DNA of 64,000 nucleotides from Octadecabacter arcticus 238. Its GTDB lineage: Bacteria; Pseudomonadota; Alphaproteobacteria; Rhodobacterales; Rhodobacteraceae. Where the stretch lies: positions 4,208,501 through 4,272,500 of the forward strand of contig NC_020908.1 in NCBI RefSeq assembly GCF_000155735.2. Direction: 5' to 3'. Positions 8,521 to 16,592 of the stretch are shown here, in pieces. The position numbers and the translations under genes are program-made. The notes under the pieces were generated by a model that saw only the letters and a list, made by a program, of their open reading frames with translations, searched no databases and was not told the origin of the DNA. Position 1 is the first letter of the stretch, and the number at the start of each line of letters is the position of its first letter.

Positions 8521-9006
8521 GTGGAACAGCCAATGATCTTTAATGATATTGAATTCAACATGGACTGGCGGCAGGGTAGCAGCCCACGTGAAACCCTTCC
8601 ACGAAGCTATGGGGTATATTGTGAAATTGTCTGGCCTGTTCGAGGAATACGCATTGGGATTTCAAAAAATATTTGGGGACGGCATGGCCGTCATGTTAGT
8701 TGGATGCGCAGCATGAAAAAGGGAACGGGTTCTAGAGCTAATCGCTCTGGCCCTCTAGCAAACCATGCAAAGGATTGGGGAGATTTGGGACTAGAGACGT
8801 TCACGCTTTCGACCGATCCTCGTTTGCAAGAAGACGAACTCAGGTTTGCTTGTGAAACCGAATTGCATCGATGGGCTGAAGAGCAGACGGACTGGAAAAA
8901 CTTTAACGGTGAGAAGTGGATTCCTACCAACTATGGCAAGCCAGTTCTCGACGAAGACGATGCGGCGAAGACGTGGGGCGTAACATTGAACTGGACTCGG
9001 GGATGA
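8521..9006 (+). CDS. GIY-YIG-nuclease-like protein
   Basis: 161 residues from GTG 8521, with an alternative start at ATG 8533. The N-terminal segment SYGVYCEIVWPVRGIRIGIS aligns with the GIY...YIG core pattern (here GVY and RIG). It is followed by NIWGRHGRHVSWM, which supplies the Arg and His expected 8-12 residues later. A Glu in the helix CETELHRWAEEQ could be the metal-binding residue. The assignment rests on motif spacing and could be wrong. No clear Shine-Dalgarno is visible. The gene is alone between the unknown operon and the tRNA-fMet fragment, within the accessory island. Confidence 0.5.
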   Translation: MEQPMIFNDIEFNMDWRQGSSPRETLPRSYGVYCEIVWPVRGIRIGISKNIWGRHGRHVSWMRSMKKGTGSRANRSGPLANHAKDWGDLGLETFTLSTDPRLQEDELRFACETELHRWAEEQTDWKNFNGEKWIPTNYGKPVLDEDDAAKTWGVTLNWTRG

Positions 9007-9494
9007 TTTTCTCGCGGTCTTTATTCTGTGCTGATTTATGAGTGAACGTATTTGCAAATACGCAATTGAGGTCCAAGTCCTCCATTTTTAGAGTTTGGCT
9101 AAGTCCGGCCTACCGACGTTTCAGCCAACAAAATGCTGCATGATGCACGAATGACTGGTTCAACGGGTCGCACCGCAGCATTGGGAAGGCATGGTGAATG
9201 TCGGCAAAGGGCCGAAACCGTCGACGCGGGTGCCGTCTGTGTGTTTGGGGGAGCGGTAATTTTCTCACCATCGAAAGAGGTTGCTGCGCAAGACCATTTT
9301 TTGATGGCTCTTTTTAGTGATCATCTGAGAATGCTGGTCAACGCCTGGTCAACCCGTGAATGCTATACTCGCTTCACCCGAGTCCGTGTCAAAACGACGA
9401 AATCCGGTGAGAAGCGGCGGATAAGTTGTTGCTTTCAAAGGCTTGTCTGCTAAGCCGTTGAAATACATCAATAATGGAAATTGTTGATGTTTCG
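9007..9494. other. intergenic region before the tRNA fragment
   Basis: No gene is supported. The region contains a second copy of the dispersed intergenic repeat (9155-9222) and the first copy of the GGTCAACGCCTGGTCAAC repeat (9336-9353). A minus-strand frame beginning MRELDLNQRPSGYEP is the familiar false protein antisense to tRNA-fMet and is not a gene. Confidence 0.5.
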
Positions 9495-9540
9495 GCTCAT
9501 AACCTGAAGGTCGTTGGTTCAAATCCAACTCCCGCAACCA
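9495..9540 (+). other. 3' fragment of tRNA-fMet (att-site-like)
   Basis: The sequence from the anticodon loop to the CCA end of initiator tRNA-Met is present: the CTCATAA anticodon loop (anticodon CAT), the GGTCGTTGGTTCAAATCC variable/T-arm region and CCCGCAACCA at the end. The 5' half (acceptor strand, D-arm) is absent, and the bases before 9493 do not pair as a complete anticodon stem. Such 3' tRNA pieces are what site-specific integrases leave at the distal end of an island, so this is a likely att border of the accessory island to its left. Confidence 0.8.
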
Positions 9541-9545
9541 AATTT

Positions 9546-9591
9546 ACACAAGAAATCAGTCACTTAAAACCTGACTGATTTACTTGTGTAT
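9546..9591 (+). terminator. hairpin following the tRNA-fMet fragment
   Basis: AAATCAGTCA (9554-9563) pairs perfectly with TGACTGATTT (9573-9582) around a 9-base loop. The outer arms TACACAAG and CTTGTGTA extend the stem to about 18 bp with a single bulged A at 9583. It lies 5 bases after the CCA end, where a tRNA terminator would be. There is no long T-tract afterwards. Confidence 0.6.
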
Positions 9592-9761
9592 AAGCTGTGC
9601 CGGTTTTGGTCAACGCCTGGTCAACATTTGGCTTGCCCACCTTACTGATGTGGTCACCGCTTAAAGCTTACCGATGTGGTCAAACCGGTGTGACCCACCT
9701 GGAAACGTTCTGGTAGTGAGCATAAGGGCCGATAGTAACATATGTTGCGCCATGCACATTT

Positions 9762-10093
9762 GGCTGGGCTTTGTGGTTCTCGGCCAGACGAGCAGCTTCG
9801 ACCAGCTTCTGGTTTATCTCATCAAGCAAGCCGTCATCGCGCCACGCGTAGAAATAGCCCCGAACCGTTGAAACCGGCGGGAAGTCGTTGGGCAACATAC
9901 GCCATTGGCATCCGGTCGTTGCAATGTAGAGGAGCGCGTCGACCACGTCGCGCAAACATGTCGTACGGGGCCGACCAGTTGTCTTCGACGGCGGCATCGA
10001 AGGCGCTATCAACGCCCATTCCGCGTCCCTCATATCGCTTGCGTATTTATCGCCTTTTCGGTCATGTTGACTGCGGGTGATTTCAGTCCAAGC
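9762..10093 (-). pseudogene. IS5-family (IS1031-type) transposase, N-terminal part
   Basis: Minus-strand ATG 10093 with GGAG six bases upstream encodes MAWTEITRSQHDRKG, then DAEWALIAPSMPPSKTTGRPRTT, DALLYIATTGCQWRMLP and STVRGYFYAWRDDGLLDEIN. This is the DUF4096-type N-terminal half of IS5-family transposases. Similarity stops near 9762 (after AENHKAQPN), before the DDE residues. The upstream end of the element is probably near 10175, where an AGAGCCCG-type terminus lies on the minus strand. It is non-functional. Confidence 0.8.
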
Positions 10094-10197
10094 CATTGTG
10101 ATCTCCATTCAGCTTCACAACCGAACAGAATCACAAACCACTGAACTCACTCAAATAGTTTTAAATCGGGCTCTTAGGCAATAATGCACCAAAAGCG

Positions 10198-11590
10198 TTT
10201 GGGAGCTATGACTGAATCTGGTGTTTGGGCGGTTTGAAGGTTGGCGGCGTATCTGGTTGATTTGTTGTTGTGAGACAGCAGCCCAGCCAAAGGAGATACA
10301 CCACCATGGAAACGACTAACATTGTTGATTTTTGCGCATCGAGACGGGATGACGGACGCGCTGACGGATTTGTTGAGGACAGGAGCCCAGCAATTGATCG
10401 CGACAGCAGTCGAGGCAGAGCTTGCCTGTTATCTGGCGCAATTTGCAGACTTGCGCACTGATGCAGGTCTCGCAGCTGTCGTGCGCAATGGGCATCATCC
10501 GGCTCGACCAGTGCAGACTGGCATTGGCCCTGTGAGCGTGCGCATTCCAAAGGTTCGGTCCAAGGACGGCACACCGGTGACATTCCGGTCTGCCCTGGTG
10601 CCGCCCTATGTGCGCAGAACCAAGACGCTCGAAGCGGCCTTGCCCTGGCTCTACCTCAAAGGGATTTCCAGCGGCGAAATGGGCGCGGCCCTCAAGGTTC
10701 TTCTGGGTCCTGATGCCGCTGGCTTGTCAGCAAATACGGTCTCGCGGCTTAAGCGTGATTGGGCCAAGGAATACGACGTCTGGAAAGACGCTGCGTTCGA
10801 TGACGAGCCAATCGTGTATATCTGGGCCGACGGCGTTCATAGCGGCCTTCGCGGAGAGGATGACAAGCTATGCGCCCTTGTGATTATTGGGGTCACGGCC
10901 CGTGGCCAGAAGCGGTTCTTGGCTATCGAGGACGGGGTGCGCGAGTCCACGCAGAGTTGGCGCGAGGTTCTGCTCAGCCTCAAAAGCCGGAGAATGAATG
11001 CCCCCAAGCTGGCCATCGGGGACGGTGCCATGGGGTTCTGGGCCGCCATGGATGAAGTCTATCCCACGGCCCGACAGCAGCGGTGCTGGCAACACAAAGC
11101 GATGAACGTGCCCAATTGTTTACCCAAGCTGTCACAGCCAAAGGCCAAAGCCGCGATCCACAACATCTGGCAGGCTGAGACCAAAGATGATGCGGAAAAG
11201 GCGTTCGATTTATTCATCAAAATCTATGAGCCAAAATATCCCAAGGCGGCGCTGTGCCTGCAAAAAGACCGCGAAGAACTCATGGCATTCTTCGACTTCC
11301 CTGCGCAACACTGGCAGAGTATCCGCACCAGCAATCCAATTGAATCGGCCTTCGCCACGATCCGCCATCGCACCAAGCGCTCAAAGGGCTGCCTGTCACG
11401 CGAAGGCATGCTGCACATGATGTTCAAGCTGGGACAATGCGCTGAGCAAAACTGGAGGAAGCTACGTGGCTTTGATTATCTGGCCAAAGTCATCACAGGC
11501 GTCACCTTCAAAGACGGAATTGAAACCACCAAACCCGACCAGATCGCCGCATGACCCACAAGCCTCAAACACCAGATTTGACAATAACTG
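10198..11590 (+). mobile_element. IS256-family insertion sequence
   Basis: The element is delimited by a 9-bp direct repeat, CCAAAAGCG, at 10189-10197 and 11591-11599, the expected target duplication size for IS256 elements. Imperfect terminal inverted repeats share AATCTGGTGTTTG (10215-10227 and the complement of 11566-11578). A second, deleted copy at 60432-61005 shares the left terminal sequence up to TGGGAGCT, so the exact left end could be 10198-10201. About 1.39 kb, normal for the family. Confidence 0.8.
10322..11554 (+). CDS. IS256-family (mutator-type) transposase, possibly frameshifted at codon 10
   Basis: A 410-residue frame with the Transposase_mut domain. Recognisable parts are VRNGHHPARPVQTGIGPVSV, IPKVRSKDG, WLYLKGISSGEMGAALKVLLG, YIWADGVHSGLRGEDDK (first catalytic Asp), GDGAMGFWAAMDEVYP (second Asp), RCWQHKAMNV and NPIESAFATIRHRTKRSKGC (catalytic Glu). 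The natural start is probably ATG 10306 (METTNIVDF), which has AAGGAGA upstream. That frame is separated from the main one by one extra T in a T5 run at about 10329. Without slippage, translation would need TTG 10322 or ATG 10349. The catalytic region is intact. Confidence 0.88.
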   Translation: MLIFAHRDGMTDALTDLLRTGAQQLIATAVEAELACYLAQFADLRTDAGLAAVVRNGHHPARPVQTGIGPVSVRIPKVRSKDGTPVTFRSALVPPYVRRTKTLEAALPWLYLKGISSGEMGAALKVLLGPDAAGLSANTVSRLKRDWAKEYDVWKDAAFDDEPIVYIWADGVHSGLRGEDDKLCALVIIGVTARGQKRFLAIEDGVRESTQSWREVLLSLKSRRMNAPKLAIGDGAMGFWAAMDEVYPTARQQRCWQHKAMNVPNCLPKLSQPKAKAAIHNIWQAETKDDAEKAFDLFIKIYEPKYPKAALCLQKDREELMAFFDFPAQHWQSIRTSNPIESAFATIRHRTKRSKGCLSREGMLHMMFKLGQCAEQNWRKLRGFDYLAKVITGVTFKDGIETTKPDQIAA

Positions 11591-12177
11591 CCAAAAGCGG
11601 AATCCATACCAGAACGGGTTATGGAAAAGTCATATTTATAGGGGTTTCAGAGATGAAATCAGGTTCCGCTTTTAAACTAAAGCGGAACCTGTCCAAGCTT
11701 GCCCAAATGATTGATCTTGAACTTTTAGCTGAAACGCCGCACCGACGCGAAGGGTGAAAGCCGACCTTCGCTGCACAGTGCATGAATTCACACACTGCGG
11801 ACAATGCAGACCTTTGCAGTTGCGGCTATCGCTGGCGCAGCATTTTCTTGCAGGTGCAGCAAGTCGGTTGCTACAATGCACCATAGCAGTCATTAAAATA
11901 CGATCTCGGGTACCAAATCCAAACAACGCTTTTGGTGCGAGCGGGTCGAACAATCTGGTTACACACCAAGCGGCCCTTATTGTTCTGCTCATTTGCCACG
12001 CAGGCTATAGTTCATATGCTCGTTACTTTCTGGTCAAGGCTACTGTCGCGCATCTTATGGACGAATACCGTCTTGTTATTTAATTGGCGTATTCTCCAGA
12101 ATCACGCTGTCATGCAGTCTGCGATCATTTATCTGTTTGACGCGTCTGTGCTAACAATTTAGCAATGCTGTTAATAT
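11591..12177. other. intergenic region between the IS256 element and the TPP riboswitch
   Basis: No gene is supported. It contains a strong hairpin at 11660-11691, a copy of the TTCGCTGC-type intergenic repeat near 11760-11790, and AACGCTTTTGGTGC at 11925-11938, an exact inverted copy of 10186-10199 on the other side of the IS256 element. The promoter of the thiamine operon should lie in 12080-12175, which is AT-rich (TTATTTAATTGGCG, GCTAACAATTTAGC). Confidence 0.45.
11660..11691. repeat. 13-bp perfect inverted repeat (hairpin)
   Basis: CAGGTTCCGCTTT (11660-11672) and AAAGCGGAACCTG (11679-11691) are perfectly complementary across a 6-base loop. It could terminate transcription from the IS256 element, but there is no T-tract on either side. 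It could also be two joined IS ends. Confidence 0.6.
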
Positions 12178-12262
12178 CTGTTGGGGCGCCCTGATCCGGG
12201 CTGAGATGCACAAGCTGCGAACCCATTGAACCTGAACCGGTTAGGACCGGCGGAGGGAACAG
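12178..12262 (+). promoter_or_regulatory. TPP riboswitch (THI element)
   Basis: The conserved THI-box elements occur in order: GGGGCGCCC at the P1/P2 side, GGGCTGAGATGCACAAGCTG (the CTGAGA box), ACCCATTGAACCTGA, CCGGTTAGGACCGG (P4/P5) and CGGAGGGAACAG closing P1. The aptamer ends about 70 bases before thiD. TPP binding should shut off the downstream eleven-gene operon. The intervening 12263-12332 has no obvious intrinsic terminator, so control of translation initiation or Rho-dependent termination is as likely. Confidence 0.93.
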
Positions 12263-12332
12263 CTTGCGGACCTCGCATCCGTTATGGCCTGCGCCCTTTC
12301 CCATCCTGATCCCTGAACCAAGGGGCTATGAC

Positions 12333-13112
12333 ATGGTAGCTAAGGCGTTAACGATTGCCGGGTCCGATTCTGGCGGCGGGGCTGGTATTCAGGCCGATCT
12401 TAAGGCCTTTTCGGCAATGGGTGTTTATGGTGCTTCCGTTGTGACGGCGGTTACGGCACAGAACACGAAAGCTGTTACCGCCATTCATCCGATCCCGGAC
12501 GACATTGTTGCCGCACAGATCAAAACCGTTCTGGATGACATCCAGATTGACGTGGTCAAGATCGGGATGCTGGGGACACCGTCGCTGATTGCAGCGGTGG
12601 CGGATGCACTGGCGGGTTACGCCGGGCCGGTTGTGCTTGATCCCGTGATGGTTGCTAAATCAGGCGATACGTTGCTGGCTGATAGTGCGATAGATGCGTT
12701 GAAATCTATCCTTTTCGCACGCGCGACACTGCTTACCCCCAACCTACCCGAAGCTTTGAAACTGGTGGGCGAGGGCAGCACGCAAGCGCAGGCGAAGGCC
12801 CTTTTGGACCTTGGCGTCGGTGCGGTTTTGATGAAAGGCGGACATGCAGACGGCGAGATCTGCACCGATCTTTTTGTGTCGCGAACGGGAACGCAGGACT
12901 TTTCGGCCCTACGTGTGAACACCCGCAACACCCACGGCACGGGATGTTCCTATTCCTCTGCAATCGCTGCGGGCCTGGCGCGGGGTATGGCGTTGAGCGA
13001 TGCGGTAGGCCATGCGCACACATGGCTACATCAGGCGATTTTGCATGCGGATGAATTGCACGTTGGACAAGGTCACGGGCCTGTGCACCACTTTCACGCG
13101 CTTTGGAAATGA
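12333..13112 (+). CDS. thiD: hydroxymethylpyrimidine/phosphomethylpyrimidine kinase
   Basis: 259 residues from ATG 12333, which has AAGGGG about 8 bases upstream; the longer frame from 12264 overlaps riboswitch leader. The protein phosphorylates HMP and HMP-P to HMP-PP, the pyrimidine substrate of ThiE. Diagnostic segments: AGSDSGGGAGIQADLKAFSA (substrate/nucleotide loop), VLDPVMVAKSG, TPNLPEA, and the ribokinase-fold anion hole NTHGTGCSYSSAIAAGLA. First gene of the operon. The stop overlaps the thiO start (ATGA), indicating translational coupling. Cytoplasmic. Confidence 0.95.
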   Translation: MVAKALTIAGSDSGGGAGIQADLKAFSAMGVYGASVVTAVTAQNTKAVTAIHPIPDDIVAAQIKTVLDDIQIDVVKIGMLGTPSLIAAVADALAGYAGPVVLDPVMVAKSGDTLLADSAIDALKSILFARATLLTPNLPEALKLVGEGSTQAQAKALLDLGVGAVLMKGGHADGEICTDLFVSRTGTQDFSALRVNTRNTHGTGCSYSSAIAAGLARGMALSDAVGHAHTWLHQAILHADELHVGQGHGPVHHFHALWK

Positions 13113-14089
13113 GCGACCTTTTCACGATCATTGGCGGCGGCGTGTGTGGCCTTGCCATGGCCGCAGAACTGTCGTCACGCGGCGCGCAGGTCACAGTCAT
13201 TGATCCCAAAGGTGCGCCCGGCGATCACGCCTGTTCTTGGTGGGCAGGCGGCATGCTGGCCCCCGATTGCGAAGGGGTGAGCGCAGAGCCCGAGATTGTG
13301 CGCCAAGGCCGCAAAGCTGCCAGTTGGTGGAAAAGCCATGGAGGAATTGTGCATCACGCGGGCACAATTGTTGTCGCCCTTAACCGCGATCAAAGCGATC
13401 TGGCAACCTTTGCGCGCCGTGCGCCGACCGCGACATCCCTGTCCAAAACGCAGATCGCTGAGCACGAGCCGCATCTGGCTGAGCGTTTTTCCAAGGCACT
13501 GTTTTTAGCAGATGAGGGGCATCTTGACCCCCGCGCGACCCTGACCGCGCTACATGCGCGGCTGGATCAAAAGGGTGTACGTTTTGGCGGTGACATCAAA
13601 GGGCAGGTAATTGACTGCCGTGGCCTTGCTGCGCGTGATACTCTCACAGATTTGCGCGGCGTGAAGGGCGAGATGCTTGTGGTCCGCTGCCCCGACGTGA
13701 CGCTGTCGCGCCCTGTGAGACTGCTTCATCCGCGGTTTCCGCTATATATCGTGCCGCGTGGCGACGATGTGTTCATGTTGGGCGCGACCCAGATCGAAAC
13801 CGGCGAACGCGGACGTGCCACCCTGCGATCCGTGATGGAGCTGATGAATGCCGCCTACGCCCTGCACCCCGCTTTTGGCGAGGCGGAGCTGTTGGAGATT
13901 GGAGTCGATGCACGCCCTGCCTTTCCCGACAACCAACCGCGCGTTCGGCGGATTGGGGATGTGATTTACGCAAATGGCCTGTTTCGGCACGGTTTTCTGC
14001 TTGCACCTGCATTGGCGCAGATGACGGCTGACCTGTTGCTGAAAGGCAAAATACCGGAGGTTTGGTATGAAGATCATCGTGAACGGTGA
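13109..14089 (+). CDS. thiO: glycine oxidase ThiO
   Basis: 326 residues, start ATG 13109 overlapping thiD. The FAD-binding Rossmann signature IIGGGVCGLAMAAELSSRG lies at the very N-terminus, followed by the DAO-type SWWAGGMLAP segment. A second FAD-contacting segment, NGLFRHGFLLAPALAQM, is near the C-terminus. ThiO oxidises glycine to dehydroglycine for thiazole formation and needs oxygen, which explains why no thiH is present. The 3' end overlaps thiS by 23 bases, and thiS has its own GGAGG-like site within thiO. Confidence 0.92.
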   Translation: MSDLFTIIGGGVCGLAMAAELSSRGAQVTVIDPKGAPGDHACSWWAGGMLAPDCEGVSAEPEIVRQGRKAASWWKSHGGIVHHAGTIVVALNRDQSDLATFARRAPTATSLSKTQIAEHEPHLAERFSKALFLADEGHLDPRATLTALHARLDQKGVRFGGDIKGQVIDCRGLAARDTLTDLRGVKGEMLVVRCPDVTLSRPVRLLHPRFPLYIVPRGDDVFMLGATQIETGERGRATLRSVMELMNAAYALHPAFGEAELLEIGVDARPAFPDNQPRVRRIGDVIYANGLFRHGFLLAPALAQMTADLLLKGKIPEVWYEDHRER

Positions 14090-14264
14090 AGCACATGAGA
14101 TCGGTGCGCCCACACTGGCCGCGCTCTTGGATGACCTGGGTAAAGGTGAGGCCAAGGTGGCTACTTCGGTCAACGAGGCCTTTGTGTCCAAGCAACAGCG
14201 TGCAGACCATGCTTTGCAAGACGGGGACTGCGTCGAAATCGTAGCCCCCCGACAAGGAGGATAG
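14067..14264 (+). CDS. thiS: sulfur carrier protein ThiS
   Basis: 65 residues with a ubiquitin-like fold: [11 protein letters not shown], then [16 protein letters not shown], and the obligatory C-terminal Gly-Gly (APRQGG). The terminal carboxylate is adenylated by the ThiF-like protein encoded downstream and then thiocarboxylated to donate sulfur to ThiG. It starts at ATG 14067 inside thiO and its stop is one base before the thiG start region, so translation is tightly coupled. Confidence 0.93.
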   Translation: MKIIVNGEAHEIGAPTLAALLDDLGKGEAKVATSVNEAFVSKQQRADHALQDGDCVEIVAPRQGG

Positions 14265-14265
14265 A

Positions 14266-15036
14266 ATGCCCACTTTCTACGGCACCGAAGTGACATCCAG
14301 GCTGATGTTGGGCACCGCACAATATCCGTCGCCCGCGATTCTGGCGGAGGCCTTTCGCCGTTCGGGCGCAGGCATTGCCACAGTCTCTGTGCGGCGCGAG
14401 GCGGGCGGCGATCAGGCGGGGCAGGACTTCTGGGCGTTGATCAGGGACCTCGGTGTTGCCGTGCTTCCCAACACCGCAGGCTGTTATTCAGCGCGCGAGG
14501 CCGTGACCACAGCCCAGATGGCCCGCGAGCTGTTCGATACCAACTGGATCAAGCTGGAGGTGATCGGCCACGCCGATACCCTGCAACCCGATCCCTTCGG
14601 TCTGGTTGACGCTGCCGCACAATTGACCGAGGACGGGTTCGAAGTCTTTCCCTATTGCACCGAAGATCTGGTGCTTTGCGAGCGGCTGGTTGAGGTCGGC
14701 TGCAAAGTCTTGATGCCGTGGGGCGCACCCATTGGCACGGGGCTGGGGCTGAACAATATCTACGGTTTGCGCAGCTTGCGTGCGCATTTTCCTGATATTC
14801 CTTTGGTCGTGGATGCAGGTCTGGGCCTGCCTTCGCACGCAGCCCAAGCGATGGAAATGGGCTATGACGCAGTCCTGTTGAACACTGCCGTTGCAAAGGC
14901 GGGCAACCCTGTAGCGATGGCGCGCGCGTTCGCTCTGGCGGTAGAAGCAGGCGCGCTGGCCGCGGGTGCCGACCCCATGGATGCCCGCGACATGGCTGCC
15001 CCTTCCACGCCCGTCTTTGGAAAGGCGATGCTATGA
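14266..15036 (+). CDS. thiG: thiazole synthase ThiG
   Basis: 256 residues, ATG 14266 with AGGAGGA just upstream. TIM-barrel enzyme that condenses DXP, dehydroglycine and ThiS-thiocarboxylate into thiazole phosphate. Visible family segments: [12 protein letters not shown] at the N-terminus, [22 protein letters not shown] with the Schiff-base lysine, [14 protein letters not shown] and [31 protein letters not shown]. The stop overlaps the thiE start by 4 bases. Confidence 0.95.
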   Translation: MPTFYGTEVTSRLMLGTAQYPSPAILAEAFRRSGAGIATVSVRREAGGDQAGQDFWALIRDLGVAVLPNTAGCYSAREAVTTAQMARELFDTNWIKLEVIGHADTLQPDPFGLVDAAAQLTEDGFEVFPYCTEDLVLCERLVEVGCKVLMPWGAPIGTGLGLNNIYGLRSLRAHFPDIPLVVDAGLGLPSHAAQAMEMGYDAVLLNTAVAKAGNPVAMARAFALAVEAGALAAGADPMDARDMAAPSTPVFGKAML

Positions 15037-15629
15037 CACTGCCCCGCTTTTACCCGATTTTTGATGACGTGGCGTGGCTGCGGCGCGTGTTGCCTTTGGG
15101 AGCCAAGCTTGTGCAACTGCGCATCAAAAACCAGCCGCAAGACGCGCTGCGCGCTCAACTGACCGAAGGCCGCGATTTGTGCCGTGCCCATGGTGCACTG
15201 CTGGTGGTCAATGACCATTGGCAGCTGGCGATTGATTTGGGCTGTGACTGGGTCCATCTGGGACAGGAGGATCTTGACGAGGCGGACGTGGCTGCGATCC
15301 GTGCGGCGGGTCTCAAGCTTGGGATTTCGACCCATGACAAGGCCGAACTTGCCCGCGCACTGGCGTTGAACCCTGATTACATCGCACTTGGCCCGATCTA
15401 TCCAACCATCCTGAAAAAGATGAACTGGCATCAGCAGGGCATTGAGAAACTCTGCGTGTGGAAAGACCTCGTGGGCGATATCCCCCTCGTTGCGATTGGC
15501 GGGATGAGTACGGACCGCGCACCGGGGGCGTTTGATGCCGGGGCGGATGTTGTCTCGGCCGTCACGGACATCACGCTGCACGACGATCCAGAGGGTCGCG
15601 TCAGGGAATGGCTAAAGGTCTGCGGGTGA
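15033..15629 (+). CDS. thiE: thiamine-phosphate synthase ThiE
   Basis: 198 residues, ATG 15033 overlapping thiG (ATGA). Couples HMP-PP with thiazole phosphate to give thiamine phosphate. Typical segments: KLVQLRIKN (pyrophosphate contacts), [57 protein letters not shown] and [11 protein letters not shown]. Slightly shorter than average but complete. Overlaps the next gene. Confidence 0.93.
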   Translation: MTLPRFYPIFDDVAWLRRVLPLGAKLVQLRIKNQPQDALRAQLTEGRDLCRAHGALLVVNDHWQLAIDLGCDWVHLGQEDLDEADVAAIRAAGLKLGISTHDKAELARALALNPDYIALGPIYPTILKKMNWHQQGIEKLCVWKDLVGDIPLVAIGGMSTDRAPGAFDAGADVVSAVTDITLHDDPEGRVREWLKVCG

Positions 15630-16582
15630 GCCGCTACGCCCGCCAAACTGCGGTGCTGGGAAGTGCTGCGCAAGATCAGTTGGCAAGGGCGTCTGTCCTT
15701 GTCATCGGTGGCGGCGGACTGGCCGCGCCTGTGATGCAATACCTTGTGGGCGCGGGTGTCGGGCAAATCCTAATTGCGGATGCAGATGTCATAAGCCTGT
15801 CCAACCTGCACCGTCAAACGCTATTTCGCGAGGCTGATATTGGCTTGCCAAAGGTTGATGTGATCGCGAGTGCGATGACCGCATTGAACCCTGACACCAC
15901 CATTGAACCTGTTCACCAGCGCGTCGATCCGTCCAGCATTGCGGCCCTTTGCGTGGGCATGACGCTGATCCTTGATTGCGCCGACAGTTTCGCGGTCAGC
16001 TATGTGGCGTCCGATCATTGCCTTGAAACTGGCCAACCGCTGATCAGCGCCAGCGTGGTGGGCCGCGACGGCTATGTCGGTGGCTTTTGCGGTGGCAAAC
16101 CTGGGCTGCGTGCGGTGTTCCCCGATCTGCCAGACCAGCTGGGATCGTGCGATACCGATGGCGTGCTGGGGCCAAGTGTAGGTGTGATCGGTAGCCTTCA
16201 GGCACAAATGGCGATGGCGATCATGACGGGCGATATGCAAAGCTTGGGACAGCTTGTGACCTATGACGCGCGGGCGCTGCGGTTTGGCGGGTTCCGCTTT
16301 GATACGGCACCTAACCCTGCGCCCAGCCCCGCCTTTATCGCCCTGCGCGACATCGCCGCAACTGATTTTCTGATCGACCTGCGCGCGACAGGAGAACAGG
16401 GGCCTGACCTGCCACACGCAACACGCCATGTCGTGTCCGACTTCGGACCACATGGCCCTACACCACACGAGAACCAACGTGCCGTTCTGGCCTGTCGGTC
16501 GGGCCTGCGTGCCTGGCAGGCGGCAGAGCGACTTTCACAACACTGGCAGGGCGAGATCAAACTTCTCGCTCTCGGAGGGTAA
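15626..16582 (+). CDS. thiF: ThiF/MoeB-type adenylyltransferase with C-terminal rhodanese-like domain
   Basis: 318 residues if started at GTG 15626 ([11 protein letters not shown], a start usual for this family, with GTGA overlapping the thiE stop); ATG 15608 is an alternative. The E1-like domain has the nucleotide loop [21 protein letters not shown], then [23 protein letters not shown], and [18 protein letters not shown]. The two CxxC pairs that bind zinc in E. coli ThiF/MoeB are not visible. A rhodanese-like domain follows (about 245 on) with a candidate sulfur-carrying Cys in [14 protein letters not shown]. Fusion of both steps would let it adenylate ThiS and supply sulfur. Role inferred from operon position. 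Confidence 0.85.
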   Translation: MSRYARQTAVLGSAAQDQLARASVLVIGGGGLAAPVMQYLVGAGVGQILIADADVISLSNLHRQTLFREADIGLPKVDVIASAMTALNPDTTIEPVHQRVDPSSIAALCVGMTLILDCADSFAVSYVASDHCLETGQPLISASVVGRDGYVGGFCGGKPGLRAVFPDLPDQLGSCDTDGVLGPSVGVIGSLQAQMAMAIMTGDMQSLGQLVTYDARALRFGGFRFDTAPNPAPSPAFIALRDIAATDFLIDLRATGEQGPDLPHATRHVVSDFGPHGPTPHENQRAVLACRSGLRAWQAAERLSQHWQGEIKLLALGG

Positions 16583-16592
16583 GGAGACCCAT

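Larger units (their letters stand above)
9336..9625. repeat. 18-bp direct repeats flanking the tRNA-fMet fragment
   Basis: GGTCAACGCCTGGTCAAC occurs at 9336-9353 and again, identically, at 9608-9625, 272 bp apart. Each copy itself contains GGTCAAC twice. The tRNA fragment and its hairpin lie between them. Their role is unknown; integrase arm sites or a tandem duplication are possible. Confidence 0.6.

Noticed and set aside
9349..9537. Minus-strand 62-codon frame starting MRELDLNQRPSGYEP
   Set aside because: It is the well-known false protein antisense to tRNA-fMet; the sense strand carries the tRNA fragment.
11660..11691. Rho-independent terminator of the IS256 element
   Set aside because: A perfect stem but no T-tract on either strand; kept only as an inverted repeat.
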